Of a stretch of 64,000 nt of DNA, positions 43,790 through 54,949 are shown one piece after another. The notes under the pieces are model-generated. The model was not told the DNA's origin, ran no database searches, and saw nothing but the letters and a program-made list of their open reading frames with translations. Numbering within the stretch: the stretch's first letter is position 1; every line of letters begins with the position of its first letter. Made by a program: the position numbers and the translations under genes. Source of the stretch: Rhizomys pruinosus (taxonomy: Eukaryota; Chordata; Mammalia; Rodentia; Spalacidae); the NCBI GenBank assembly GCA_009823505.1, contig VZQC01009509.1:907072-971071 (forward strand). Direction: 5' to 3'.

Positions 43790-44085
43790 GATAGTTCTGT
43801 TCAGAGTAGCTTAACAAGGTCCTCCATGGCAGTCTCAAGCTACTCTTTCAGTGGAGAGTCCCAGGTCCCGAGGGTCCAGGGTCTGTCACACTTGCCACTA
43901 GATCTCATCCAGCTCCCTGTTCTGCTCTGCCTGGCTCTTCCACCAGTGTGTGAAGTGGGTGACTTGGGAGGCGGGCTATAAAAGTTACGCCCTACTGCCA
44001 GCTAAGCTCTGCTGTGTAAAGGTTCCACAGCCTCCAGAAATACCTCCTCCAACTGGCAGGGACAGTTCAGATTCAAAGCATAGCA
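43790..44085 (-). mobile_element. Possible ERVL/MaLR LTR, minus strand, highly diverged
   Basis: AAATACCTCCTCCAACTGGC and GTTCAGATTCAAAGCATAGC resemble the complement of an LTR start. Confidence 0.35.
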
Positions 44086-44469
44086 TTTTCTTTCCTTGAA
44101 AGGTGTATGTCTACCAGAGTAGGATATCTTTGAAGGCAGAAATGTATTACAGTCTTTGCAATCCTGAGGGTTCTGCAAGAAGCCATCTCCAAGGCACCTA
44201 TGAATTAGAATTAAAGTGGCACTCCTAGGAAAATTAAATTTTGATTTAATTTGTCCTAGACTTCAGAAGTGGGTGGACATTGTCTTTAGTAGATAAGTTA
44301 TTAGTGTGACATGTCATTGTATGCTTTACATTATGACTCATGAAAATATTTATGTGCACCACTTTGTAGGCTCATGTGTGTATGTGTGTGTGCATGTAAA
44401 TACATACACACATGTCATCACTTATCACACACTGATGAAAAGGAAATAATGTCAAAAGAAAGGGAAGGA

Positions 44470-44621
44470 AGGGCCCAGTGAAAGGGCTCAGTGGGTAAAG
44501 GTGTATGCTGCGAAGCCTGATGATCCAATTCAATCCTTAGGACCCACATAGTAGAAGGAGAGAACTACTAACTCTCTTAAGGTGTCCTCTGACTTCCACA
44601 TGTGCAATGTGGCACTCATGT

Positions 44622-44659
<38 letters not shown>

Positions 44660-44690
44660 TAAATAATTAAATAAATAAAAATGAAAATTT
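44470..44690 (+). mobile_element. B3-like tRNA SINE with (CA)n
   Basis: AAAGGGCTCAGTGGGTAAAG, GTCCTCTGACTTCCACATGT, (CA)n at about 44622-44655, AAATAAATAATTAAATAAAT tail. Confidence 0.85.
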
Positions 44691-45221
44691 TTAACTTAAA
44701 AAGAGGGCAAGTAGTCAGAATTGAATGCCGAAGGGCATGTAGGGAATTCAGCACCTTCTGAGCCAGCACTGAAGGGACTGCTGAGGACACTGAGCACAGG
44801 GCAGTTGGAAGGGCCAGACAGGCCACACAAGGGCCCCTAGCAGCAGCAGGAACCAGAGGACAGCCACGAGCGGGGGGGGGGGGGCGGTGCCAGAACAGAA
44901 CCAACACCACACTTCAAGCTGCACCTAGCTGGGTCTCCAGATACATGCACATGTATGTGGATATACGGATGTATGTAAGTGCTGCAGCTACAGTAGACAT
45001 AATTATGAAGCTTGTATAACAGGCCTTTCCCTGGGCCCTCTTCCCACCTGCTTTCTGAAAATTATGTCTTGAAATCTCAAACTTTTAACATTAAAAAGTC
45101 TCTTATGTGGATATATAAGTAATCCAATCCCCTCATTTACAAATCGAAAACTTCAGGTTTCTGGTTAAGAAAGGCTGTGTCTGTAATCACAAGGCTAGCT
45201 GAGGGTTTAAATATCTTCAAG

Positions 45222-45335
45222 GCCAGCAAGATGGCTCACCAGGTCAAAGCATCTGCAGCCAAGTGTAAGGAGCTGAGTTCAAGTCCCGGGTCCTACATGG
45301 TGGAAGGAGAAAACCAACTCCTGTAACTTAAGCAT
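45222..45335 (+). mobile_element. B3-like tRNA SINE, 5' half
   Basis: GGCCAGCAAGATGGCTCACC to AAACCAACTCCTGTAACTTA, then truncated. Confidence 0.75.
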
Positions 45336-45510
45336 TTTTAAAGAAGCATATTCAATTCTTTTTAATGTTTCTGCAAAGCAGATTAAAAAAGCAGTCTTTG
45401 CCTTCCCTTCTGCCATGACTTCTCACAAGCATTCCAGATGACGCCTCTTGATTGGAGTCCTAAATATGGTACCAAAAACTATGGCTATATTCAATTTATC
45501 AAATAGCTTG

Positions 45511-45650
45511 GGTTTTTTTTTTTTTTTTTTTTTTTTACTGTGAGGTAACAAAATATATTATCAGTGCTCAATCTTTCTCAGTTTTCTTCTCTTCTTTTTG
45601 TGCATCGGCTGGCTTGGCTGTTCTTTGCACTGACTGAGGTGTGTGTGAAA
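45511..45650 (-). pseudogene. Candidate retroposed mRNA 3' end, minus strand
   Basis: A T run of about 25 at 45512-45536 marks an A tail on the minus strand. Upstream of it on that strand a short frame of about 29 codons ends in TGA (complement near 45575), rich in Lys and Glu at the C-terminus, with about 35 bp of 3' UTR before the tail. I could not name the parent gene and found no TSD, so this is tentative. Confidence 0.35.
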
Positions 45651-45659
45651 ATGTCATGT

Positions 45660-46240
45660 GTTAACAGTTAATTAGTAGCATTTCAAGAAGTCGGACTTGC
45701 TAATGCACTGGAACCTCTGTGTCACAGCCAAGCAGGAAGCTGCTGCTGCACCAGGCATTGGAGAACCCTAACATCATTGGGGACACTGCCTGGGGCTGGG
45801 AGGAAGTTTCTGAGATGCATCCTTCTTTCTGGAGTACCAAGTTACTGTGTACACTGTGGGTCTGAGCAAACTGCATGTCTGGGGGCCTCTGGCTACTCAG
45901 TGTTGGCTCCAGCCCCTGCATGGATACCTGCATGGCACAAGCTGCCAGTGTCCCAGAGGGCAGCAGATTCCTGCTAAAAGAGCCACAGAGCTGACATTAT
46001 GGCTGCCATGCTGTCTCTAAACAAATAACACTCCAACATTACCCACTTGCATCATCCAAATAGTATTTCTCTAAACTCTCGTTCTTTGAACAGAGTTATC
46101 AGAGAAGAGAAAAGCAACCAATCAAAAAGCACATGGGGGGCAGAGCGCAATTAATACAAAGAAGAGGTGATAAAATCCACATGTTCTTGTTTGAGTTTTG
46201 CTCGTTCGTTGTTTTTTGTTTGTTTGTTTGTTTTGTTTTT
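45660..46240. other. Unique DNA
   Basis: No recognised repeat, exon or RNA. Confidence 0.45.
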
Positions 46241-46244
46241 GTGG

Positions 46245-46330
46245 TTTTTTTTTTTGAGACAGGATGTATTGTAACCTAGGTTGGCCTTGAACTTACTATG
46301 TATGCATGAATGACCTGGAACTCCATTATT
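46245..46330 (-). mobile_element. Partial B1-like SINE, minus strand
   Basis: TTTTTTGAGACAGGATGTAT and GTTGGCCTTGAACTTACTAT. Confidence 0.6.
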
Positions 46331-46440
46331 ACTCTGTGTTTCTGAGAGACGACCTATAGGGGACTGCTAAGCAACCACAGTGGATTCTTAAAAAATGACT
46401 ACACCTCCAATTCCTATCAAAGACATGATAAGAGCTCAGT

Positions 46441-46720
46441 AAGAAAACAGAAAAGCTGGGCTGGAGAGATAGCCTAGCGGTTAAGAGCACCGACTGCTCT
46501 TGCAGAGGACCCAGGTTCGATCCCCAGCACCCACATGGCGGCTGAGAATCATCTGTAACTCCAGTTCCAGGAGAACTCCATTTCCAGGGGAATCTGAGAC
46601 CCTCTTCTGACCTCCGCGGTATTGCAGGACACAGGTGCACAAACCTACATGCAGACAGTACATTCATACACATACAAAAATAAAATAAAAAATTAAAAAA
46701 AAAAAAGAAAATGGAAAAGC
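46441..46720 (+). mobile_element. B2 SINE (young), 16-bp TSD (14/16)
   Basis: Body 46458-46704 with the 17-bp duplication; AAGAAAACAGAAAAGC and AAGAAAATGGAAAAGC flank it. Confidence 0.95.
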
Positions 46721-46724
46721 ACAC

Positions 46725-47010
46725 ATCAGTGAGACCTGTAAGAAAAAAGAGAAAACAGAAGTAGTTCCACATCGAAATAGCAAGCAGAGGCCATGGCTGA
46801 CTTAGGAGAGGGAAAGCTGCATGGGAAGAGCCTGAAGCTCAAGATCTGGCTGACGGGAGCCACAGAACCCCGGACAGCAGCAGCAGTAGAGCTGCGAGCT
46901 GCCTCCATAGAAGCAGAGGCAGAAATGAAGTATGAGGGCTGCACGGAAGTAGTCTGAGCCTGAGATTTCCCCCCAGCCATGGTCCCTTCCCCGCTCAGCA
47001 AAAGCCTGGA
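46725..47010. other. Unique DNA
   Basis: A 91-codon minus-strand frame crosses it with no supporting signals. Confidence 0.4.
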
Positions 47011-47014
47011 GCTG

Positions 47015-47405
47015 TCTTAGTTCGACTTCTATTGCTGTGACAAGACACTCTCTCCAGTACCAACTTAGAGAGGAAAGGGTTTATTCGTCTTATATCTCCC
47101 AGGTCACAGTTCATCACTGAGGGAGCCCAAGATAGGCACTCAGAGCAGGAAGCCAGAAGCAGGAGCTGAAGCACAGGCCATGGAGAAATGCTGCTTGCTG
47201 CCTGACGCCCTGGCCCATGCTCAGCCTGCTTTCTTGTACAGCACAGAACAACCTGCCCAGGGGTGGCACTGCCCACAGTGGGCTGTGCCCTCCCATACCA
47301 CTCAACAATCAAGAAAATGCCACACGAACGTGGCCACGGGGCAGTCCAGTGCAGGCAATTCCCAATGGAGGCTCCCTCCGCTCAGGTATGTCGAGTTAAC
47401 ACTAA
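47015..47405 (-). mobile_element. MT-type MaLR LTR, minus strand
   Basis: TATTGCTGTGACAAGACACT, GGAAAGGGTTTATTCGTCTT, CAACCTGCCCAGGGGTGGCA, CAATCAAGAAAATGCCACAC: the antisense order of a rodent MT LTR. The complement of AATAAACCC (plus GGGTTTATT) marks its polyA signal. Confidence 0.85.
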
Positions 47406-47629
47406 AGTTATCCAGCACAGAGGCTGATCCTCAAATGAGGGTGATGGGTGAAGTCACAGGCTGAGGAATACCTGGCAGAGCCGAGGGCAGTGGTGGCATC
47501 TGAAGCCAGGGACACAAAAGAGGCTGTCGCAAAGCAAATACAGCAGCAACAGCACCATGTCCCCTTCCACCTGGGATGTCAGCAGCCGGGCTTTAACATG
47601 TGGTGACGAGAAAAGAGGTTTCCTCTACC

Positions 47630-47935
47630 CTTGTGGTTTGAATGTGAGCCAGCCCCCTCAACCTCACATTTGTGAACAGGCAGTCTCCAAGTGGCACTGT
47701 TGGGGAGACTTTGTGGAGCTTTTAGGAGGTAGAACACCACTAGGAGGCTGGCCTTGAGGTTTACAGCCTGGCTCTGCTCCCTGGCCCCTGAGTCGTGAGC
47801 AAGCAGCCTCATGAGCCTGCCACCCCTGCCACAGAGGAATCCCACCACCATGCCTCCCCGCTCTGATGGACTGTTCTGTCACACTGTGAGTCAAGGCCAA
47901 GCCTTCCTGCAGCTGCTGCCTGCCAGGTGTTTGGT
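47630..47935 (+). mobile_element. MT2-like ERVL LTR, plus strand
   Basis: GTGGTTTGAATGTGAGCCAG, AAGTGGCACTGTTGGGGAGA, GGCCTTGAGGTTTACAGCCT, CCACCATGCCTCCCCGCTCT and GATGGACTGTTCTGTCACAC follow the MT2 order. Confidence 0.7.
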
Positions 47936-47939
47936 CACG

Positions 47940-48292
47940 TGGACACAGAGTGTGGGAAACAGGTGCTGAGTGGCGAGTGCTTCTGTGGGAGTGTCACTGA
48001 GGATGTTTCCAGAGAGGATGAAGTGGGTAGGAGTAGCCACACTGATGGTAGCTGGTACCATCCACAGCCTAGAGATCAGGTCAGAGCGAAGGAAGTTGGG
48101 GATAAAGCCAGGTGAGCAGCGGAGTTCCCCTTTTTTCTGCTTCTTGGACAGCATGAAACAATCTGTTCTGCTTTGCCACATCTTCTTGGCATTATGGACT
48201 GAACTATCTAAAAATATGCACCAAAATGAATCCTCCTTCTTAATTTTTTTTTAAGATACCTTGTCACAGCCACATGAAACATAACTAATACA
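47940..48292 (+). mobile_element. Probable 5' LTR of a MaLR (ORR1-like) element
   Basis: GAGGATGTTTCCAGAGAGGA, TTATGGACTGAACTATCTAA, CCAAAATGAATCCTCCTTCT and the end CATAACTAATACAG. It is followed directly by MaLR-internal-like sequence. Confidence 0.6.
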
Positions 48293-49409
48293 GAAAACTA
48301 GTAACAGCAAAGTGGGACCATCGCCTTAACTAAGCCTCTCCAGGTATTTCTAGGGTTTTTAGAACCAGTTTACAGAAATTGGAAGGAAGTTCAAGGTTCA
48401 GATTAAAGCTTTAGAAGGCTGTAATCTCAGGGCGATGGGCAATTTTCTCGTGTGGAGCTCAGAAGTCCAGAATGCTGGTAGAAATGTAGACCGTAGACTG
48501 GGCTCAGGCAACTCTAGATGGGAACAAGAACTGTGCTGAGAATAAGACTGTTCATGTTACATTTGGGTAAAGAATTTGTCTACATGTATGTCCTGAGTAT
48601 GTCCTGAGTCTTTGTGGGAGACTGAGCTTAAAGGTGATGTGGAGTAATTAATTTGGAAGAGGAATTTCAAGACAGCCAGGGATGACTATTGTTGGCTGTT
48701 TTTACCCAGGTTTACAGTGAGAACGGGGTGCCAAGAGCAGAACAGAAGGATTTGGAAAACATGCAGAATGACCATATAAAGAGAGAGTTAAAAATTGTGG
48801 TGAAGGAAGGTATTGTTGTTAAAATATTATTAGTATCATTGAGGAGTGTGAAGTGGGCAGTCCTTCAAAAAAAGGACAGACTTTTGATGTCGTCGAATGC
48901 TTTTTCACACCTAAGAGCTCTTACCTCTCTAGATTATAAATTTGATCGGTTCTTCTGAAGGAAAGAAAGGAGCCACAAGACCAAGCACCCTGCCCAACCA
49001 GCCAGACAACCTTGACTGCATAAAGGGGAGGGGCCAGGGGCCATATAGAAGGCCGCTGCAATGTGGCAGTGGCTTGCTCTCGCCATTTTGCCATCCTGGG
49101 CAGAGGTCACGGAGTCCACCAGGACTTTGGACGGACATGAGGTGAGGGGAATCACTGCTCGGCCTGTAAGTGATGTTCCCCCCGTTTGCTCTGTAGGCAA
49201 ACCTGAGTAAACTTGCTGGGGGACCAGACTGTAGTTTGGAGAGCCTTTCCTTGTTTTGCCTTGGGGACCTCGGTTGGCGGAGTGGCACGCCACATGCATG
49301 GGTAGTACCCAGGAGGAATCTCTGCAACGAGGACAAGCCAAACATTTTGCTTGGGGGAGTGGCAAATTAGCCAGACACCACCGATTGCAGGTTCCAGGGA
49401 AGAGCAAAA

Positions 49410-49642
49410 CTCTAAACTCAGGGCTGGAGAGATGGTTCAGCAGTTAAGAGTACTGACTGCTCTTGCAGAGGACCCAGGTTCAGTTCCCAGCACCCACATG
49501 ATGGCTAACAGCCATCTGTAACTCCATTCCAGGGATCGGATGTCTTCTTCTGCTCTCCTCAGGCAATGCACAACACAGGTGCACTTACATACATGCAGGC
49601 AATACTCTTATACACATACATTTAAAAAAACCTATAAACTCA
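49410..49642 (+). mobile_element. B2 SINE nested in the MaLR element
   Basis: Body 49421-49631. CTCTAAACTCA and CTATAAACTCA flank it (10/11). Confidence 0.9.
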
Positions 49643-49672
49643 TCTTAAGGTTGTTCCTCTAAGAAGAGAAAG

Positions 49673-49825
49673 GTGCTGGGCGTGGTGGCACACACCTTTA
49701 ATCCTAGCACTCGGGAGGCAGAGGCAGGCAGATCTTTGTGAGTTCAAGGCCAGCCTGGTCTACAGAGTGAGTTCAGGACAGCTGGGGCTACAGGGGAACC
49801 TGTCTTGAAAAGACCAAAAAAAAAA
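49673..49825 (+). mobile_element. B1 SINE nested in the MaLR element
   Basis: GCTGGGCGTGGTGGCACACA to ACCTGTCTTGAAAAGACC, A-rich tail. Confidence 0.95.
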
Positions 49826-50216
49826 AGAGAGAGAGAAAGCCAAAGCTACTTATGGAAGCATTTTCCTAGATTTAGAAACAGACACTTGAGACCATGGCAG
49901 CCATGGTCCCTGGGGCCCTGGCTACTGCTCAAGCCAGGGGTGGACTTTGGCACCATTCTTGCGGCACTGGTTTTCAGGTAGGCAGAAGTCAAGAGTCAAA
50001 GCATCAGGAAGGCTTCTGTTTGTATTTTAAAGGAAGGTCTGGGAGGTCGTGACATTCATAATGGGGTCAGATCCCTGTGGGAAGCAACCTGGAAGTGGGA
50101 TGCATGAAGCTGTAAGGGTAAAGCCTGAGTCACGGTGAAGACCTCCATGGAACTGGAGATACTGGGACCGAGGAGCATCTGCCAATGAAAGCGGCAGGCA
50201 GAGAATCCAGCCAGCC

Positions 50217-50467
50217 GGAGTGAGAGGCCGTGCATGCTCCAAGCGACCAGCCCAAGTGAGAGGCCGTGCATGCTCCAAGCGACCAGCCCGAGTGAGAGGC
50301 CGTGCGTGCTCCAAGCGACCAGCCCGAGTGAGAGGCCGTGTGTGCTCCAAGCGACCAGCCCGAGTGAGAGGCCGTGCGTGCTCCAAGTGACCAGCCCGAG
50401 TGAGAGGCCGTGTGTGCTCCAAGTGACCAGCCCGAGTGAGAGGCCGTGTGTGCTCCAAGCGACCAGG
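50217..50467. repeat. 36-bp minisatellite, about 7 copies
   Basis: Landmarks GAGTGAGAGGCCGTG and TGCTCCAAGCGACCAGCCC repeat every 36 bp. Because 36 is a multiple of three and the unit lacks stops in several frames, it opens long frames on both strands. Confidence 0.95.
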
Positions 50468-50761
50468 CCACAAGAACGGGGCTGCTCCCACCTACTGGAG
50501 CTCACGTCATGCCACCGCGTCCCAACACTGGACATGGAGCTCCAGAAATCAATGTTTGGCCTGCTGGGTTGGGCTTTATTTTCAGTCAATCTTTCCTTAC
50601 TATCATCCTATTCATTCCTTAGGTATGAGAGTGCTGACTCCATACATTTACGTCTTGGAATTATATAACTTTATTTTTATTTTGTAGGCTTATAGCAAAT
50701 AGTTTACCTTGAGTCTTAGAAGAGACTGAATTTGGACGTTGGAGCAGTGCTGGAGCTATTA

Positions 50762-51055
50762 GGTGTGGGAAGATCCAGTTTGAATTGGGGGCTAGTTCTC
50801 AGCTAGCACACCTTAGGGTGCAACGTGGGAGTCATGGGATTTCTCTGACTCCACCCCAAGAGGGAGCAAGCAACGTGGCCCAGGTACATGATGCAGGTGG
50901 AGCAGCAGTATGCAGTATCGTGGAACTGGGGGTCTGTGATTGGCTCTGGGAGTGGACCTCGTTTTGCTTATAGAAGCAAGCTGTAGCAGGCAATAAATCA
51001 AGTTTTCCATTGCCATCATTGCACAGAATCCCCGGTCATTATTTCTACATGCATA
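50762..51055 (+). mobile_element. Possible solo LTR (ERVK-like)
   Basis: TGTGGGAAGATCC start, a CCAAT-box complement (GTGATTGGCTCT), a TATA-like CTTATAGAAG, then AATAAA at about 50994-50999 and an end near TTTCTACA. Promoter-like order suggests an LTR. No TSD was found and I cannot name the family. Confidence 0.35.
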
Positions 51056-51206
51056 CAGGCTGAAGCATACAGGCTTGAATTTTGAGTTACCAGTAGGTTG
51101 GATGGCAGTCCATCAGACCACCAACCTGGCATGTGTGGGGCCGGAAGGAGATCTATCAGATCTCCAGCTGTGAAGTGAGTTGTGAGTGAGCATAGGCTTA
51201 AGATAG

Positions 51207-51250
51207 GCCATCAGCCATCAGCCATCAGCCGTCAGCCATCAGCCGTCAGC
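51207..51250. repeat. 7-bp tandem repeat (CCATCAG/CCGTCAG)
   Basis: Six to seven copies, two unit types interleaved. Confidence 0.9.
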
Positions 51251-51651
51251 CTGAAATTCCTGTCCAGGGGCAGCAGTGTTTGGGCAGGTGGGAAGCACAG
51301 CCAAGACGGAAACGTTCTGTTGTCCCAGGCTGAGGACCTGAGCTGGACGTCCCTCTCAGGTGGGGTTAAGGAAGGTAACCGACTGACCTCTGCACTGAGG
51401 GGTCAGTTCCCCACAGTGTCCACAAGGGGCACTGTGCTCACCTTCCCTTAGCAGGACCACATTGTACTTGCTTGTGGCAAAGGAAGCTCCTACAATTAGG
51501 GCTATGGGAATTCTAGAAGTTAGACTCCCTGCAGGTCCAATAATGAGACAGATATGAGAATTTGGAGACCACGGGTGGAGCTTTATGGTTTAAAATTTAT
51601 GTATTTAAAAAAAATAAAATTTATGTATTTAGACACTAAGTTGATAAGGGG

Positions 51652-52225
51652 CGAAGGCTAATTTTCATAATTGATGTGACTGGAGGTGTTGCACACCTCT
51701 GTGTACGCATTTTCTGAGAAGATTAACTGAGGGGAAGATCCATCCTGAAGGTGGGTGGCACTGTCCCATGGCCTAGAGGCCCACACAGAATAACCTGGGA
51801 AGGAGAAAAAGGAGAAGGCCAGTGTAGCACTGATGTTCCCTTCTTGGCTGAGATGTGAACTCCGCTCCACCGCATCTTCTCTGCTGTGAACAGAATAAAC
51901 CATTTGAAACCATGACCAAAATAAATCCTTCCTTCTTAAGCTGTTTATGTCAGGTTTTATTTTTTTTTATCTTATGTGCATGAGTGTATTGCCTGCATGT
52001 GTGTAATTGTACCAGTGTCATGTAATGCCTGCAGAGGTCAGAAAAGGGTGTTGAATCCGCTGAAACTGGAATCATGGACAGTTGTTAGTTACCATGTGGG
52101 TGCTGGGAATCGACCCTGGGTCCTCTGCAAGAGCAGCCAGTACTCTTAACTGCCAAGCCATCTCCCTAGTCACCTCTGTCAGGTATTTTATTGCAGTGAC
52201 ATGAGCCTAATACACAGCAGTAAGA
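51652..52225 (+). mobile_element. Probable 3' LTR of the MaLR element, interrupted by a B2
   Basis: GGCTAATTTTCATAATTGAT, GTGGGTGGCACTGTCCCATG, CCAAAATAAATCCTTCCTTC (polyA signal AATAAA), then after the B2 ATTTTATTGCAGTGACATGA and CCTAATACACA. Confidence 0.75.
51957..52180 (-). mobile_element. B2 SINE (older), minus strand, nested in the LTR
   Basis: TGAGTGTATTGCCTGCATGT to AAGCCATCTCCCTAGTC. TGTCAGGT-type words on both sides suggest the TSD. Confidence 0.85.
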
Positions 52226-52239
52226 AAAGACACATGTTT

Positions 52240-53460
52240 CAGTAACTGGAACCTGTGAGTGTGTCAGGTTACATGGCAAAGGGTAGTTATGGTGGCAGGG
52301 TATTTTCTTAATAGTCTGACTTTCACATCAAATGTCCTAGACTACCTAGGGCAGCTAGTGCAATCACAAGAGTCTTTAAAAATAGAATAAAGAGGTGGAT
52401 CAGAATTGTATGATATGAGAAGAACTAGGCCTTTATGTTGGCTTTGAAGATGAAGGGGTCAAAAGTCAAGAAAGCTAGAAAACAGAAGGAAACAGATTCT
52501 TTCCTAAGGGGCTCTAGGAAGAAATGTAGCCAGTTAATCCTGATTTTAGTTCAATGTGAGTGTATTCCATGCCTGAGCTCTACAAGTCTAGGACAAGTAA
52601 TTTGTGTTTTAGGCCGTCAATTTACGAGCATTTGTTACTGCTGCAGTAGAAAGCCAGTACTGGACAGGGCCCAGCAAAGGCAGGACCGCCTGCAAAGAAC
52701 CTTCGTCAGTGGCAAGTCCCACTCGTACTCTTCGGGCTGTTGTTAACTTATCAGAGAGTATTTAAAACTTTATTTAAAACAGCTCAGGAATGACTCATTT
52801 TTGAAGGAAATCTCTAACACAAAAGGTAAATAAATACAGCAGAGAAAAGAAAGCATGCAAGGAGAGAGAAAACAACCCCAGAGGGACCCAGAGGGACCCA
52901 CGATACGACACGTGTGAACCAGGAACACGGTGTTCTTAGGAGGAATATCATGAAGGCTTGAAGAGCTTCCAGAATGCAAAAACATTTTTAAATTTTTTGT
53001 ATTTCCCTGATGGCTAAGGACAACACTTCTTAAAACATTTCTTAACCATTTGTACTTCTTCTTTTGCAAATTCTCTGTTCAGTTCCATAGGTTCCCCCCC
53101 CCCTTTTTCTGCATTCTTGGTATTTAGTTTTTTGAGTTGGCAAAGTTTTTTTTCCCCCCCATTCTGTAAGCTGCCTCTTCAGTTAATTACTGGTTTCCTT
53201 TGCTGTACAGGAGCTTTGTAATTTCATTGAGTCCCGCTTGCTGATTGTTGGTCCTGTTTTCTGGGTGACTGGGGTCCTATTCAGAACATTTTTAACCCAT
53301 CCTACTATTATTTTGCTAAGTGGGCATAGTCTCAAGGCCCCTCTCAATCCACAACTCTGCGCCCACCCCTCATCATACCTCCCAGACCTCATCAGAGAAG
53401 TCTCTTTGTGCAGAAATTCACAGTTGGCCCAAACAGAGAATAAGTGTCAGTGGAGTGCTT
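52240..53460. other. Unique DNA
   Basis: No SINE or LTR recognised. C runs lie near 53094-53104 and 53153-53160. 52435-52746 is open for 103 codons without other support. Confidence 0.45.
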
Positions 53461-53461
53461 A

Positions 53462-53605
53462 CAAATAGAGGTCTTTTATCCTAGCACTCGGGAGGAAGAG
53501 GCAGGCAGATCTTTGTGAGTTCAAGGCCAGCCTGGTCTACAGAGTGAGTTCCAGGAGAGCTGGGACTACAGGGAGACCTTGTCTCGAAAAAAAAAAAAAA
53601 AAAAA
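53462..53605 (+). mobile_element. B1 SINE, 5'-truncated
   Basis: Starts at TTTTATCCTAGCACTCGGGA and ends GACCTTGTCTCG with an A run of about 20. Confidence 0.9.
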
Positions 53606-53944
53606 TAGACATCTGTATCACACCACTCCCCAAGGCTTAGGAACCATTACAGAAGAGGGAAGAAAGACTGTAAGAACCAGAGGTCAGGAAGGACCTGAGC
53701 GAAACGGTGTCTTCTGTTTTCCATGTCTGAGCTCCTTCGATGACTTCCTCTTCTGACCTCTGCGGGCATAACAGGACTGCTTCACTCACAAACAGCAGCA
53801 GAGGGTCAGGAGCTCGCTGAGGAGCTAGGGACAGTGGCTGGCTTCTGGGGAAGGGAGAGTCTGCTCTCTTTAAGTATGTGTTTCCTGGTAGGTGGACCAC
53901 GCCCCAGTGGATGCCCCCACGCGGTGGGCGGGGTGGGGGGCTAG

Positions 53945-54095
53945 CTATTTATAAAATAACAACAAAAAGAGCACCTAAAGGTGGAGGAAGATCTGGGAGT
54001 TAGAGGGAAAAGCAGGGGCAAATATGGTCAAAATGCATTGTATGCATGCATGAAATTCTCAAAGGGTTAATAAAATATTTATATACGTACTATGT
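53945..54095 (+). mobile_element. L1 3' UTR end
   Basis: GGTCAAAATGCATTGTATGC and TTCTCAAAGGGTTAATAAAA are the classic rodent L1 3' terminus. Confidence 0.65.
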
Positions 54096-54267
54096 TAATT
54101 GGAAACGTACAAAAAAAGCTTTAAAAGCTCAAAAAGAACCAAAACAGTTTTAAGAAAAATTAAAAATTATATCTCTAAAGAACAGTCAAGAGGGGTCTCA
54201 GAACAGTTACGAGGTGGAAAGTCTGGATATCCACAGTATGAAGGCCTTCACTAAAACAGTAGCGTCA

Positions 54268-54425
54268 CAGCCTAGGATGATGGCGCTTTAATCCCAGCAC
54301 TTGAGAGGCAGAAGCAGGCGGATCTCTGTGAGTTCAAGGCCTGCCTGGTCTACATAGTGAGTTCCAGGCCAGCTAGGGCTACAGGAAGACCCTGTCTGAA
54401 AAAGACTAAAAAGAAAAAAAAAAGT
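54268..54425 (+). mobile_element. B1 SINE
   Basis: TGGCGCTTTAATCCCAGCAC to AGACCCTGTCTGAAAAAGAC. Confidence 0.9.
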
Positions 54426-54429
54426 ATCA

Positions 54430-54945
54430 CTTTTCAGAAGTCCGTTGATAAATAAATGACTCTAAAGACATCTAGAGAAGAGAATATGTTTCCGTGCCAT
54501 GGGTCAGGTCTCAGGAGACCATGGACATCTTGTGAAAACACTATTTGAGGTAGAGGAACAAATGCTTTAACAACTCTGAAGAAATTAATTTCCACCTACA
54601 AAGCCTCATACGCGCTCTCAAAAAAGTGTACAAGTGTGATAAGCCTGTCAGTCATTACCAACAGAAAAGGTCTAAAAACATTTCCTCGTTTGCAGGCGTG
54701 CCCAGGAGTCTGCTGGAAGACATAATCCTCCAAGATAAGGCAGAGGAGAGGATGCTGTGAACTGCGGTCCGTGGCCATCTGCAGAGGAGAATAGGGACCG
54801 GAAGTGTGGGATGGTAGGCGACAGTCACGGGAACACTCAGAACAAAGCAAGGATGAGGACTCCAGAAGGGACGAATCCACAGGAGCTGCTGGTGGGGAGG
54901 AGCTGAGAATCCCTCAGCTGTACATGCTTTTATGAAAGCTGTACT
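54430..54945. other. Unique DNA
   Basis: No feature recognised. Confidence 0.45.
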
Positions 54946-54949
54946 TCAG

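Larger units (their letters stand above)
48293..51650 (+). mobile_element. MaLR internal region, with nested insertions
   Basis: GTGTGGAGCTCAGAAGTCCA, GAATGCTGGTAGAAATGTAG, GGAATTTCAAGACAGCCAGG, TATTTTGTAGGCTTATAGCA and CACTAAGTTGATAAGGGG appear in the order of ORR1/MT-type internal regions. No gag or pol frame is present, as expected for this non-autonomous class. Insertions: B2 (49421), B1 (49673) and perhaps an LTR (50762). The minisatellite at 50217 is a local expansion. Confidence 0.6.

Noticed and set aside
50027..50668. Frames of 113-177 codons across the 36-bp array
   Set aside because: Open because the unit length is a multiple of three. No start context, domain or splice signal.
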